Positions 22,285 to 32,872 of a DNA stretch of 64,000 nucleotides are shown in pieces. The first letter of the stretch is position 1; the number at the start of each line of letters is the position of its first letter. Origin of the DNA: Molanna angustata (taxonomy: Eukaryota > Arthropoda > Insecta > Trichoptera > Molannidae). The stretch spans positions 8,252,036-8,316,035 of the forward strand of contig OY754987.1 in NCBI GenBank assembly GCA_963576475.1, given 5' to 3'. Position numbers and translations under genes: made by a program. Below the pieces are notes generated by a model, which worked only from the letters and a program-made list of their open reading frames with translations, searched no databases and was not told the DNA's origin.

Positions 22285-22478
22285 ATCAGGGGGGCAAGTC
22301 TGGTCTCACCGGCGAAATCAAAACCCCCACGATTACCCATATCATGGATATAATTATTATATGGAGTTCTATAATATCTTTAGATGTCATATAACTCCAT
22401 ATGATAATTTTATCCATGATATGGGCTATCATGAGGGTTTTGATTTCGCCGGTTGGACCAGACTTGCCCCCCTGGACC
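22285..22478. mobile_element. Foldback/MITE with long inverted arms
   Basis: AGGGGGGCAAGTCTGGTC at the left and its complement GACCAGACTTGCCCCCCT at the right. Arms of about 82 bp are near perfect (GGCGAAATCAAAACCC, ATATCATGGATA), with a ~25-bp centre. No clear target duplication was found. It is non-coding. Confidence 0.8.
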
Positions 22479-23720
22479 GATGACTTTCCAGACCTTAAAA
22501 TTAAATGAATAACGGTCGAATTTCGACCTCTGAATGTTCAATAGTACAAATGAATTCAGAAATATAATGAAACTAAATGATAATCTATAAAATAATGATA
22601 TAGAAATATAATGACACTCTACAAAAAGCTTATTTAGGTTTCATTCAGATATTGTCAAGGAAAAAAATATAATTGGAAACTAATATTGTGAAGAGTTGAG
22701 TGTTGACTACAACGCATTCTTTTCTACTAAGCTATAATTATCTAGTTATTTTTAAATTTAATATGTGTAAAAAATATGATGTGTAGGCACAGATAAAAAA
22801 GTACATAGGATCATTTTCTTCCATCAAAACATTTTTTACATGGTAATACCATGATTTTTAAACATGTCATTCACCCATATTCCTTTCATAGGTCATTCAT
22901 TTATCTTTATTTCTTAATTATTTCTTTGAAGTATTTAAATCACAGTTAAACAGTAAATTTCCACAGTAGTATATATGTGTTTGGTGATGTATTTAATTAA
23001 ATTATAAATTTTATTTTTCACTATGGCTACACTTTTTGCTATTTGGTAACATCAAATAATGTTTCAATAATACTTTTGCCATTTTATCCATGAAATTCAA
23101 ATCTAAATGCAAACTATTTTTAAAAATAGAACGATGTGTATTCGAATTATAAAAAAATCAAGCACTCAATTTGAGTTGATTGTCTGTCAATTTATTAATT
23201 TATTCGTCCTTGTCAAAATGGTATTCTATTCTATTTTTAAATCGATGTGTTGAATATACAATTTATTTTAACACAAAAATACATCACTGGAATATTTATA
23301 TTTAAGTCTTATTTTTTATTTGTAAATATATTGTTGTGAAACTGGTTAACTATGTACCTACTTACATTAAAAACTATTTTTTTTAATAATATTACGAATT
23401 ATAACACAATAATTTAATGAAACAGGCATAACATTGAAATTTATATGAAAATACTTGATAATTTGATAAACCCATATAGATATTTTTTTTAGCTAACGTC
23501 CGTCCTAACGAAGAAGCAGTCGTGCCTCGGTGCCTCCATTCCAGCTTTAAAAAAAATTTCATTCATTCATATATTAAATTTTCAAAAAAAAACCGGTGAC
23601 CAACCAGATTAACCTAGTCCAACAATCCAAAAACTTTATAATCATAATAATAGTAAATTTTATTTAGATGTAAGAACATATATAAAAATTAATACATCTA
23701 GTATAAACAAAAAATAACAA
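22479..23720. other. AT-rich DNA without recognised feature
   Basis: 22680-22715 (GTGAAGAGTTGAGTGTTGAC) echoes the 8.2-kb repeat weakly. The rest is featureless. Confidence 0.25.
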
Positions 23721-23721
23721 A

Positions 23722-23900
23722 AAATCAAACCAGCCGATGACAGGTCGTAAGCCCTGTAGGTGGCTGAGTTCCCGGTTCTTCTATAATATACCAACTTCGT
23801 CTTTATTGAGATGTTATTGTCAATAAAAATATTATTTGGCTCCCGACAGGGAAAAAAATTCCAATGTTTGCGTATATGCAATTAAAAAATATATTCGATT
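23722..23900 (+). mobile_element. Foldback family F, partial copy
   Basis: AACCAGCCGATGACAGGTCG, GTAAGCCCTGTAGGTGGC, TTCTTCTATAATATACCAAC, ATTGAGATGTTATTGTCAAT and GGCTCCCGACAGGG match the sense arm and extension of the elements at 28.0 and 30.9 kb. Only one arm is present, so it has no palindrome. Confidence 0.7.
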
Positions 23901-23934
23901 TAAATTATAATACCTTTTTTAAACAATACAATTT

Positions 23935-24185
23935 GCCGGCCTTCGTGGCTCAGTTGGTTGGGTATCTAACTGTTGATCCAAAGGTCCCGGGGTCGATTCA
24001 CGGTAAAGGCAAGGCAGTTTTTAATTGTGTTTTCAGTCTGGATCTGTGAGACGATTAATATCGTAGGTCTCCAGAATGTGGCAACTTGTTATTGGGTGCG
24101 TGTAAAATTAATATTTATTTATTTATTTATTTATTTAACATTATACTTGTTAGTTGCCCGAGAAGAAATATTAAATAAATAAAGA
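23935..24185 (+). mobile_element. SINE-1 copy with internal TTTA expansion
   Basis: A box TGGCTCAGTTGG is intact, B box reads GGTCGATTC-C. The body matches the consensus until GTGTAAAATTAATA, where an extra (TTTA)6 run is inserted before ACTTGTTAGTTGCCCGAGAA and the AAATAAATAAA tail. Confidence 0.85.
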
Positions 24186-24204
24186 AGTATGATAAGAGTA
24201 TGCC

Positions 24205-24263
24205 AATTAATTATAAAAACATGTAAAACTATGGAAAATAGTTTTACATGTTTTATAATTAAT
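24205..24263. repeat. Perfect-type hairpin, ~26-bp arms
   Basis: TTAATTATAAAAACATGTAA and its inverted partner TTACATGTTTTATAATTAA flank a short AACTATGGAAAATAGTT centre that is itself self-complementary. It is a small foldback just downstream of a SINE tail. Confidence 0.75.
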
Positions 24264-24599
24264 AAGTACATAGTTTTACATATGGAACATATGTGTATAT
24301 CCTGCAAAGAGTGAGACGGCACTGTAGTTAACAAGTCCCCAATGAATCTCTGTTTTTTGACTTCGTTTTCGAGATAATATGATACTGTGCCATATAATTT
24401 TTTTTCACCCAGAATTTTGTTTATACTTACCGACCCATTTCTGTTTGTGATATTATTGTTGACATTTCACGTTCTATGTTTGATTTCGATCGCCTACTTA
24501 TTCAACGTGTACCCATGTCACGAAATGATATGTGATCAGAATATATAATTTTTTTTATAATATTTTGATAAAATAATCGCATTTTTTGAAACATAGGTG

Positions 24600-25780
24600 T
24601 ATAATTCTACATATTCAACATAAGATTGCTTGGTTTTATTTTAAGGGCTACAAAACAATTTAAGAACACTGACTCTCTAGTGGTTTTATTCAATTCCTTG
24701 ATTCGAAGTGGCTTGGAATTTGGTTCAACTGTATGGAATCCTAACTACTTAACACATATTAGCGCCATTAAACGCATACAAAAGAAATTCATAAAACAAG
24801 TTAACTACAGGAACAAATTGCATTTTGAAAATTATAAACAGGCCCTACAGCACTACAAAATAAATACCTTGGAAAATCGAAGACAAATTATAGATATCTG
24901 TTACTTATATAAAATTTTAAACAACAATGTCGATAGTGCACATCTTTTGAGTGCTTTGCCATTTCATTGCCCGATCAGAGACCAACGTAACCCACACTTA
25001 TTTTACATAGAGTCATCAAGAACAAATTATCATCAAAATTCATTTATAAACAGAGTTTGCACAATTTACAATAACGATTGTTTAGACATGGATCCCTTTT
25101 ATTTGAGCCCTAATTTATTTAAGAAAAAACTTATCCAAAGTATCAATTTTTGAGCTACAACCTTCTAAAAGACATGCAATTTGATTGTGATGGTTGTCAC
25201 CTGAAATCGTGTAAAAAACAAAAGTAAGTAAATTTTATATACCCACTTGGTAATGTAGGTAAATATACAATAGACATGGTAAAAAAAAGGTAAAAAATAA
25301 CCTTCCTTTTCCTTCCTTTCTTTCCTTTCCTTTAATACCCTTCCATTCCTATTCAACATGGCGATTTTTTTTTCCACTTTCAATCTGTATCTCATATAAT
25401 AATAGTTTAAATTGTAAATAGATGGATTCAGTAATTGGCGTAGTAAATCATAATTGTTTTGTTCTTTCTTTTGATATAGAAATAAAAATAAAAAATAAAA
25501 ATAAGTATATATTTTTTATTATTGAAAACCAAAATACATTATACAAACTTATGTATGTAACTTCTATAACTTTTTTTTTCTTCTTTTTTTTACTTAACAT
25601 TTGTAACCTAATTTTCTCTTATTATTTACGTGTGTGATTGAATATGAGCTCATGTAATTTTGTGTGCATCCATAATTGGACGTCCAGCACTCATAATAAT
25701 AACCAATATTATTTTCTTATTATGAAAATTGTAAGCTGGATATCTGTCGATGTACCCTTATTATTAATAAAAAAAATATA
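24600..25780 (+). pseudogene. 5'-truncated LINE: RT C-terminus and 3' UTR
   Basis: A 175-residue frame (24626-25153) reads LGFILRATKQF, LIRSGLEFGSTVWNPNYLTH, IKRIQKKFIKQVNYR, NTLENRRQIIDICYLYKI and ends FKKKLIQSINF. This is the full post-palm C-terminal segment of a CR1/Jockey-type ORF2, open but lacking the catalytic palm and endonuclease. The 3' part 25600-25770 (TGAATATGAGCTCATGTAAT, AATTGTAAGCTGGATATCTG) recurs inverted at 35.27 kb, so I take it as the 3' UTR. The link of ORF and UTR is inferred. A decayed relative lies at 0.5 kb. Confidence 0.7.
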
Positions 25781-26152
25781 ATTCCAAACAATTAATATTT
25801 TATAGCATTTTTTTGTGTAAAACACCTCACTAGGCTAAGCTTGCTGCAAGGACGCAGAAAATAACTTGCTTTATATAATATCACAGAAAAAATATTTTGA
25901 ACTTGTTTTTTTTTTCTTAAATACCTATAATAAAATAAAAAAATTACAGTATTGTTAATTGATCGTATTTCCGCAGTAAATAATGCCCTTATTTTTAATC
26001 CATGTTTCTATTGATTTCTTAAGTTTCAAATATTTCATCAACTGTATGTCCTTTATTTCATTTTTTATCGTATTAAAAATTTTAGAAGCTAAATATTAGT
26101 AATGTCTGCCCAAATGTCGTGTTTGTCTTTGGAGTCATGAGAAGATTTTAGA
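25781..26152. other. AT-rich DNA without recognised feature
   Basis: No frame or repeat match. Confidence 0.25.
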
Positions 26153-26333
26153 TGGGTCGATGGGAGAGCGGTTAGCGCATTGGGTTAGTAATCCAGTGGT
26201 CGCGAGTTCGAATCCTGCCTCGACCGATTTCGTTCACCTATAGCACAAGCATTTATGCTTATTTTAGGGAACGTAGGAAGATGTATATGTACTTGTTTAA
26301 CAAGGGTATATTCATTTAAAAAAAATATGGCTG
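26153..26333 (+). mobile_element. SINE-2, tRNA-Thr-like, best copy
   Basis: It starts GGTCGATGGGAGAGCGGTTA. The anticodon arm TTGGG-TTAGTAA-TCCAG gives loop anticodon AGT. The B box GAGTTCGAATCC is intact and the acceptor-like end CTCGACC pairs with GGTCGAT. The body GGGAACGTAGGAAGATGTAT and tail AAAAAAAT follow. About 180 bp. Confidence 0.88.
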
Positions 26334-26429
26334 TGTGTCGTCTTGTAATTGTGTTTTGGTGAAATAATGTATGAATAATTTTGTCATTATGAAAATTTAA
26401 AGTGATAATTTTTATATATAATTGTATTT

Positions 26430-26600
26430 TGTTGAAAACTAATCAGCAAGGCTATGGAATAGTTTAAGTCCTAACATTACGTCGGCTATCTCATTAAACA
26501 TATTCAAGAAAAGGCTAAAGCAAAAATATCCATCTGATAATACCTGATTTCTTATTCCTTACCTCTTCCTCTCCTTGTCTTTTTGCTTTCCTATCATTGC
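26430..26600 (+). pseudogene. CR1-like LINE: final residues and UTR start
   Basis: 26445-26545 encodes SARLWNSLSPNITSAISLNI and FKKRLKQKYPSDNT, then stop. This is the canonical CR1/Jockey ending (ARLWN.LP..I....SL..FK..L). The following CTCTTCCTCTCCTTGTC block is shared with 3' UTRs at 14.65 (reverse) and 32.6 kb. Confidence 0.75.
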
Positions 26601-27800
26601 AATGAACAAATTTTATTCAATCTTTTTTTTGACATTTTTGCATATATTCTATCATAAGCAGGTGGTATTACTTTTAAATAATATAATAGACTTAAACGAT
26701 CTTCTCCAAAAGATTAACTTTAATTGCCCTCTGAGACGAACAAGAACTACTTCCACATTTAGGCTTCCACAATGTACAACAAACTAGTGCATTATTATTA
26801 CAACGAACTTGCAGTAATAATAATTCATTTTTTAGTGCGGTGGACATCCATCAACACATAAAAGCCAGATTCAAGTCTCAAGTTTTCGAGTCATTGATGA
26901 GGGGTTGATAAGGTTGCAGTGATTCTGATTTCCCACTTCCTTCCATTCCTTTTCCTTCCTCATGAGCACATTTACATATTTTTTCCTATATATTAATTTT
27001 GTTTAGCTGTAAATACTTGTTTAGCTGTAGATATTAATTTTGTTTAGCTGGAGTACCTATTCAAGACGAGTAAAATAACTCCAAACTGTGTTGTCTTGTT
27101 AAATGTAATAACTTTACAAACTTTATTGATAATTGCTTCGGAACAGACCCTGTCTAGTGAAGCAGTTATCTTTAGTATATTTTTTTTATATCGTTGTACT
27201 AAATAAATAAATAAATAAAATAAATAATAAATATTTATTATATACATTTTTTGTTTTTGTTATGTAATAATCTTATTACAATAGTACACATTGTATTGCA
27301 TATCATCATCATCAACTATGTCCAATTGGGAGAGATTTCCGTTTATCAATAAACTCGCCATTGTACATATTATGTGTACAAGAAGATAAATAAATAAATA
27401 AATAAATACACATAAAACAATCCATGTTCCGTGACTAGTAATTTTGGTCATTTAGGTTAAATCGATTTTCTTTATAAAGTTTGGTCTATTTTTAACTTGT
27501 GAATTAATGGATTTGTAGATACCTCCCTTAGGTAGGTTGTATATAAGGCATGGTTGAATTTTACGACTTAAAATTTCTTTCATTGGTAAGTATTTCTTGT
27601 AATAGTCACAATAATAACTATGCTGGCTGGGACATCATTGAAATAAAATACATATACAATAATAATTTAATATGTATAGCTCATTCCTCATTACCTATAT
27701 ACATGAGCTAGGCCATCCATGTATGGAGAACTTTATTGCAAATTTAACATATCTTAGCGAAAGGGGTTTCAAAAGTTGCGCATGAAAGAAAGAAAGAAAA
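26601..27800. other. AT-rich DNA with tail-like runs
   Basis: AAATAAATAAATAAA runs at 27205 and 27390 look like minus- or plus-strand retroelement tails. CTTCCATTCCTTTTCCTTCC at 26940 resembles the CR1-like UTR. No gene recognised. Confidence 0.3.
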
Positions 27801-27807
27801 AGAAAAA

Positions 27808-27977
27808 ATTAATATGTCCTTGTTAAACAAGTACATACATATACATCTTCCTACGTTCCCTAAAATAAGCAAATAAATGCTTGTGCTTAGCTGAACGAAA
27901 TCGGTCGAGGCAGGATTCGAACTTGCGACCAATGGATTACTAGCCCAGCGCGCTAACTGCTCTGCCACCGACCCATC
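27808..27977 (-). mobile_element. SINE-2 copy
   Basis: Minus-strand copy: GGTCGGTGGCAGAGCAGTTA head, anticodon arm TGGG-CTAGTAA-TCCA, B box AAGTTCGAATCC, body and AAAAA-type tail. It ends just upstream of the TSD of the foldback at 27980. Confidence 0.85.
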
Positions 27978-27979
27978 TG

Positions 27980-28654
27980 AATATTAAGATTGCAAATAGA
28001 AAATTGGATTTTATTCCTTTTCGGGAGTCAAATGATATTTATATTGACAAACTTTTTTTAACATCAGTGGATATGAGGTTGGGATATTATACAACAACCA
28101 GGAATTCATGGCACCTACAGGGCTTACGACCCGTCATCGGTTGGTTTACGTGATCACTTAATGCGCTTGCGCAACGTTCACCAATTATGCCTTCTTATTG
28201 ATGTTCCCTTATCAATGTAATTTTTGAAAGTTCTATATATTTGAATAATGTGCAATAATTCACCTGAAAATAAGGAATTATACTATTGCCATCTATGAAG
28301 TAGGTAACGAAGAAACCTTTTTTTTGTAACGCCATCTATTGAGAAATTAGTTTATTTGTAATGAAAGCAATGATAGCAACAGTCCTTATAAATGGCGTTA
28401 CAAAAATAGGTTTCTTCGTTACTTCATAGATGTCAATAGTATAATTCCTTATTTTCAGGTGAAATGTTACGCATTATTCAAATATATAGAACTTACAAAA
28501 ATCACATTGCGTAAGCGCATTAAGTGATCACGTAAACCAGCCTATGATAGGTTGTAAGTCCTGTAGGTGCCTTGGGTTCTTGGTTCTTCTATAATATACC
28601 AACTACGTCTCTATTGAGATGTTAAAAAAAATGTCAACATAAATATTAAGATTG
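27980..28654 (+). mobile_element. Foldback family F, complete, 13-bp TSD
   Basis: AATATTAAGATTG flanks the element at 27980-27992 and 28642-28654. The 649-bp interior has a ~40-bp one-sided left tail (GGGAGTCAAATG), then a long inverted arm to about 28345, a ~45-bp centre, and a sense arm from 28393 to 28641. Shared blocks include GCACCTACAGGGCTTACGAC, TTCACCTGAAAATAAGGAAT, GTAACGAAGAAACC and TAGATG-CAATAGTATAAT. Copies lie at 23.7 and 30.85 kb. Its plan equals that of the PLE-like palindromes at 12.3, 47.8 and 63.5 kb, so a retroelement is more likely than a DNA MITE. No coding. Confidence 0.7.
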
Positions 28655-28867
28655 TAACTGAATTTTTTATTTTGAATTGTACTTTTGGCCCTCTACTGAT
28701 ACTTGAAGCTGGGGCTTGTAGGATGTTGTTTGGAAAATATTAATTATTTTGGATGTTTGAATTTTCTTGATTTTTCCAAACTAAATAATAAACGTTTAAT
28801 TGCGGATAGAGAATTATATTATTATCAAAATACATCCGATCAAATTAACTATAACAGCGCTGCTGAC
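28655..28867 (+). other. Unassigned short open region
   Basis: A frame from 28703 runs through CRMLFG-like and LNNKRLIADRELYYYQN before joining the LINE that follows. The residues loosely resemble a LINE RT C-terminus, but I cannot assign it. Confidence 0.25.
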
Positions 28868-29995
28868 ATCATAATTTATCATTATTGGCCCTACAGCCCC
28901 TTGTGGGCCTTGACATCCTTCAGAATTCGTCGCCATTCCTCCCTGCACGTTGCGGCTTTCTTCCAGTTGGTAAGACCCAGCGCTCTTCATCATCAGCCCC
29001 CACATCGTCCAGCCATCTCATTTTTGGTCTGTCTCTGTCTCTTCTTACGTCTGGTGTGGAGTTTAAAACTTTGTTGGGAGTACGATCATCTATCATCCTG
29101 TAGACATGGCCCAACCATTGCAGTCTTCTTATTTTTATAAACTGTACAATGTTAATTCAAAGTTGAATCGTCTCCTCCACACTCCATGTTCATTGATAGG
29201 ACCAAATATCTTTCTGAGGAATTTCGTTTCAAATATCAGAAGTATGTTTTCATCTTTTTTGATCATTACCCGGCATTGGGCATCATATGCATTGGAGAAG
29301 CGTTTCATAAAAGGTTGTTTTGGTTTTTCTACCGAGCAATTTTGACCTCAGATGCTTACTCAACCCATAATAGCATCTGTTTGCTGCGGATAGCCATGCT
29401 CTAATTTCGGTAGTTATTATTGTGGGTGATTTCATTACCCAAGTATTTGAAGGAGTTGACGCTTTCTATGTGGTGTGACCCTCCTGAGTCCCATGTCATT
29501 TGCAGCAGTCTCTAGTTTTAGGAATATTGTTTCTATTGAGGAAGAGTTCTAGATACAAGATCCAGGTCATCTGCATAGGCTATTATCTGGGCAGATTTTC
29601 TAAAGATACTTCCTGTTGTTTCTACTCCTGAATCTCTAATGGATTATTCTAGGGCAATGTTGAACAACAGACATGCCAGTGCATCACCATGTCTGAGACC
29701 GCTGTACGTCAGAAATGGTTCTGATTTGCTATTTTGCACTTTTACCAAGCACTGTGTTTTTATTATTGTCATCTTGGTGAGTCTTATTAGTTTTTTTTTG
29801 GATACCCAGTTCAGTCATTGCCTCGTACAGTTTGGTGCTCTTGATGCTATCATATGCTGCCTTGAAGTCGATAAACATGTGGTGTGTTTCAATATTATAT
29901 TCAAGCACCTTCTCCAGTATGATCCTCAGTGAAAATATTTGATCAATGGAAGATCTGTCCGGTCTGAAGCCTACGTCTGAAGCCTAGCTAAGTTA
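28868..29995 (-). pseudogene. RTE-like LINE, decayed RT to C-terminus
   Basis: Reading down the minus strand from 29995: GFR, FH.GSYWR and HTTCL-STSRQH correspond to the RT finger/palm start. LRHGDALACLLFNIALE (near 29690) is motif B-like QGD.LS. IIAYADDLDL (near 29585) holds the catalytic YADD box. The ending near 29114-28920 reads MGHVYRMIDDRTPNKVL, RRDRDRPKMRWLDDV and a final Arg-rich segment. In-frame stops and frameshifts are frequent, so it is inactive. The N-terminal endonuclease is missing. The 3' end is at about 28868. Confidence 0.85.
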
Positions 29996-30300
29996 GTTTT
30001 GCTTAGCTCGCATAGCTGAGGTCATTTTTAATATAAGCTCACATAGTTTGCGGTCTGTACACTAACTTAGCTTAGGTTTTGGTTTGCACACTGAAAAAAA
30101 AATGTTAAAAATTAACCGAACTATAGTGACTACAAAACATTTCGTTTTGTGCTATTAAATATTCTGTGCGCTTAACCAAACAGTACAGTCATAAATAGAT
30201 TAACTTACTGATAACAAAGGTTTGGCTAAAAAGCCAAACAGCAGGTAGCCAGTTTGGTGGTTACAATTTTTTCTTTCAGTGCAACCGGCTTAAAAATCGG
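29985..30300 (+). mobile_element. AGCTAAG-rich MITE split by another MITE
   Basis: CTAGCTAAGTTAG...ACTTAGCTTAGG, then TTTTGGTTTGCA and, after the 193-bp insert, CAACCGGCTT. The join TTTTGGTTGCAACCGGCTT is the end of the small hairpin element seen whole at 40732-40791. The outer element is therefore a related MITE interrupted near its right end. Confidence 0.5.
30089..30281 (+). mobile_element. CACTGAAAA MITE, copy 1
   Basis: 193 bp with ends CACTGAAAAAAA and TTTCTTTCAGTG. The interior (TTAACCGAACTATAGTGACT, CCAAACAGTACAGTCATAAA, AACAAAGGTTTGGC) matches copy 2 at 48.84 kb. It is flanked by CA on both sides; copy 2 is flanked by TA, so a dinucleotide target like that of Tc1/mariner is likely. 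Confidence 0.8.
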
Positions 30301-30849
30301 AATAAGTCCGAATGCTTTTTTTTTTAATTATTCGTCGTTTGTCGGTGCAAATGTAAAACGTGACACCCAACGTTGCGGCAATTAATATTTAAATATTATT
30401 TAAGCATTATCATTTCATGGCTGGCAACTTTGACCCATTCATAATGGCCGACTATTATTATTTGCATAAGTAATTATATATGTCGCCGGTGGAATGCGAT
30501 TATAATAATATTGGTGCATTACACACATACTAACGTTACAGAAAAACACGTTATGTCACAAAAAAAATAAAATAAAAACATAATTCAGATATGTTTTATT
30601 GTCAAACAAAATCGATATTTTTCCTGGGTAGTGATGAGCAAATGCATGACCGAGACCGGGGAGGTCTTGGTCATGGTCGTATACCTCCGGTCTTATATTT
30701 ACAGATGTGTTCTTGGTCTTGCATGATCAATGTATTCCCAGTCTTGCAGGTCTTGCAACTGTTCCTAAAAATATTTTTATTTCTTTGTTGAAATTCAGAA
30801 ATTACAATGAAATATCACAAAACAACTCAAATATCACAATTTTAAAGTT

Positions 30850-31265
30850 ATTTTTATTGATAATAACATCTCAATAGAGACGAAATTGGGATATTATAGG
30901 AAATCAGAAACTCAGGCACCTACAGGGCTTACGACCTGTCATCGGCTGGTTTACGCGATCATTTTGTACGCTTGCGCAACGTTCACCAATTATGCCTTTA
31001 TTGAATTCTTTTATTAATGTAATTTCTGTAAGTTCTATATATTTGAATAATTTGTAAACATTTCACCTGAATAATACGAAATTATACTATCGCCATCTAT
31101 GAGGTAACGAAGAAACCTTTTTGTAACGCCATCTATTGAGAAATAACGCCATCTATTAACGTCTCTATTGAGATGTTATTGTCGGTAAAAATATCATTTG
31201 ACTCCCGACTGGGAAAGGATTCAAATGTTTGCGTGTATGCGGTTAAAAAATATATAATTCTATTC
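30850..31265 (-). mobile_element. Foldback family F, rearranged copy
   Basis: TAACATCTCAATAGAGACG at 30863 and CGTCTCTATTGAGATGTTA at 31158 are inverted ends. One arm is nearly whole (GGCACCTACAGGGCTTACGA, TTCACCTGAATAATACGAAA, TAACGCCATCTATT) and the other is mostly deleted. The extension (GACTCCCGACTGGGAAAGGA) lies on the right. Confidence 0.7.
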
Positions 31266-31326
31266 AAATTTAAAGTATTGTTTCGATAGTACGTAGAGAA
31301 TTACATATACTTACTTTCAAATTAAA
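31266..31326. other. Spacer within the TIR element
   Basis: Short AT-rich sequence between the family F insertion and the GTCTTG-rich right end of the surrounding TIR element. Confidence 0.25.
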
Positions 31327-31627
31327 AATGAATAAAATTAAATGTTATTATAATATTGCAAGTTGTAACTCTTGTTCTTGCAAAGCCTGGTCTAAGTTTT
31401 GCACCCCTTGGTCTTGTGGCGACACATCCAGTCGTATTCATGTTCTTGTAAGTCTCGCAAGTCTTGAAGGACTTTTGCTCATTACTATTAAAATTAACTT
31501 GTGTTATTTAAATGATATAATATAGGTATAAATATTTAAAAATAATAATATTATATTTATAATGTTTTTCGATGGACAATACTTAATTTATGTTAATCAA
31601 TTATAAATTATATCATAGAAAAAGTTT

Positions 31628-31885
31628 AGTTCTTCGTGGCTCAGTTACTTTCTCAGATTTCTGACTCCTGGTTGAAAGGTCTAGTGTTCGATTACCGGTA
31701 GACGAAGCCCCAAGGTAGTCGAAGCGTTGGTAGACCCAAGCTCCGATGGCTGGATGGCCTACAGCGGGATTAGGGGCTGTTGGTGTAAGGGACTGGATGA
31801 GTGCATGTCAAGATAGAGGGAGATGGCGAGGAATGCTAAAGGAGGTCAAGGCTCTCAACGGACTGTGGAGCCATTGATGATGATG
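31628..31885 (+). mobile_element. tRNA-like head joined to a LINE 3' end
   Basis: The start TTCGTGGCTCAGTTACTTTC has an A box, and GTGTTCGATTACC at 31687 is a B-box match. Downstream GGTAGTCGAAGCGTTGGTAG leads to coding for RDWMSACQDRGRWRGMLKEV and KALNGLWSH with stop, the RTE-like C-terminus (compare DR..WR.....A....GLWS). (GAT)n follows. It is either a SINE with a LINE-derived tail or two adjacent insertions. Confidence 0.5.
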
Positions 31886-31899
31886 ATGATTTCTCGTCT

Positions 31900-32640
31900 G
31901 CTATCATCTATAGGGAATTTTCAACTCCCACTTCTGTATATCAATAACCAATGCATTCCTTTTACCAGGGTTGTAAAAGATATTGGAATATACATCGATG
32001 ATGACCTTTAGTGGCATGAACAGAACAGACTTAAAAACCTCCTCCCATTTTGTTTTTAAATAACTCTTGTATAATAACTTCGTTTTCCGTTGCTTGATTA
32101 TGCCGATGAATGCTATTTGGATAGTAGTGAAGTGCATCTCAATAAACTTGAATTAGAATAAATTATGTAATAGATTCATCTTTATCATCTTACTGTAATC
32201 TTCTTTGATGGGCAAAGATACGCCAGCGGTGCAATATACACATTCTATCCCAATTGTACAATATTCTCTCTAATCTAAATCTGCCATAGTACCTTAAAAA
32301 CAATTTCACTTATTTATCCAATTATCGACTTGCACTCCGATTTGATGAACGTATGACACTATCCATCCCTGGCCATAACACAGAATTATACAATCAGCAA
32401 GACTATGGAATATGATGGCAAGATGGTAAGGCAAGATTATTTTAGGGAACGTAGGAAGATGTATATGTACTTGTTTAATAAGGACATATTCATTTAAAAA
32501 AAATAGCCTTAGTCCGGATATTGCGTCGTCTTACTCACTATGTATTTTCAAGAAATATAAACTTTATCCCTAAACACCTAATCCCTATTTCCTCTCCTTG
32601 TCCTTTCCCAATCCATTTTTTTGCTATGGAGTATTTTTTG
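31900..32640 (+). pseudogene. CR1-like LINE C-terminal third, decayed
   Basis: Landmarks in changing frames: GNFQLPLLYINNQCIPFTRV and VKDIGIYIDDDL at 31915-32010 (equivalent to VLNGTAIPISKTVKNLGVLF at 61.6 kb), LDYADECY-like at 32095, ALRFDERMTLSIPGHNTELY at 32335, then SARLWN split by a SINE-2 fragment (32436-32505), then SLSPDIASSYSLCIFKK and the CTCTCCTTGTCCTTTCC UTR block. Stops are many, so it is inactive. The RT palm is absent. Confidence 0.7.
32436..32505 (+). mobile_element. SINE-2 body/tail fragment
   Basis: TTTTAGGGAACGTAGGAAGA, TGTTTAATAAGGACATATTC and AAAAAAAAT. The tRNA head is missing. It interrupts the CR1-like SARLWN/SLSP coding block. Confidence 0.8.
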
Positions 32641-32661
32641 TGGTTTATTTTTTTAATTCTT

Positions 32662-32872
32662 ATCATAAAAAAATAAACACTTCCTTACACCCTGCGCAAG
32701 TAGCGAGTTTATTGCCATATGGTAATTTCTTCCAATTAACCGGTTTTTCCAGCCCAGAGAAGCAATATTAGCGTGAGAAATCAATTTGAATAATTTCTCC
32801 TGTGCTGGAGATCGAACCCAGGATGCCCGCACACAAACCAAACGGCTTACCAACTGTGCCACGGCGGTCATA
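32662..32872 (-). mobile_element. SINE-3, tRNA-derived
   Basis: Minus sense: GACCGCCGTGGCACAGTTGG (A box), a central anticodon-like arm TTTGGTTTGTGTGCGGGCA, and a B box GGGTTCGATCTCC. The tail carries GGAAGAAATTACCATATGGC and CTTGCGCAGGGTGTAAGGAA before AAGTGTTTAT. A second full copy is at 55.6 kb and a partial one at 40.3 kb. The GAAGAAATTGCC block is shared with LINE 3' UTRs. Confidence 0.85.

Larger units (their letters stand above)
30627..31489. mobile_element. TIR element TAGTGATGAGCAAA with nested insertion
   Basis: Left end TAGTGATGAGCAAA and right end TTTTGCTCATTACTA are inverted. Next to both are GGTCTTG/AGTCTTGC-rich stretches (GGTCTTGGTCATGGTC; CCTTGGTCTTGTGGCG). The ends are hAT-like in style, but no 8-bp duplication is visible. 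Family F sequence occupies 30850-31265 inside. Non-coding. Confidence 0.5.

Noticed and set aside
28703..29140. 145-codon plus-strand frame across the RTE-like LINE
   Set aside because: Most of it is antisense to a well-supported minus-strand LINE C-terminus (RRDRDRPKMRWLDDV); only 28703-28867 is left unexplained.
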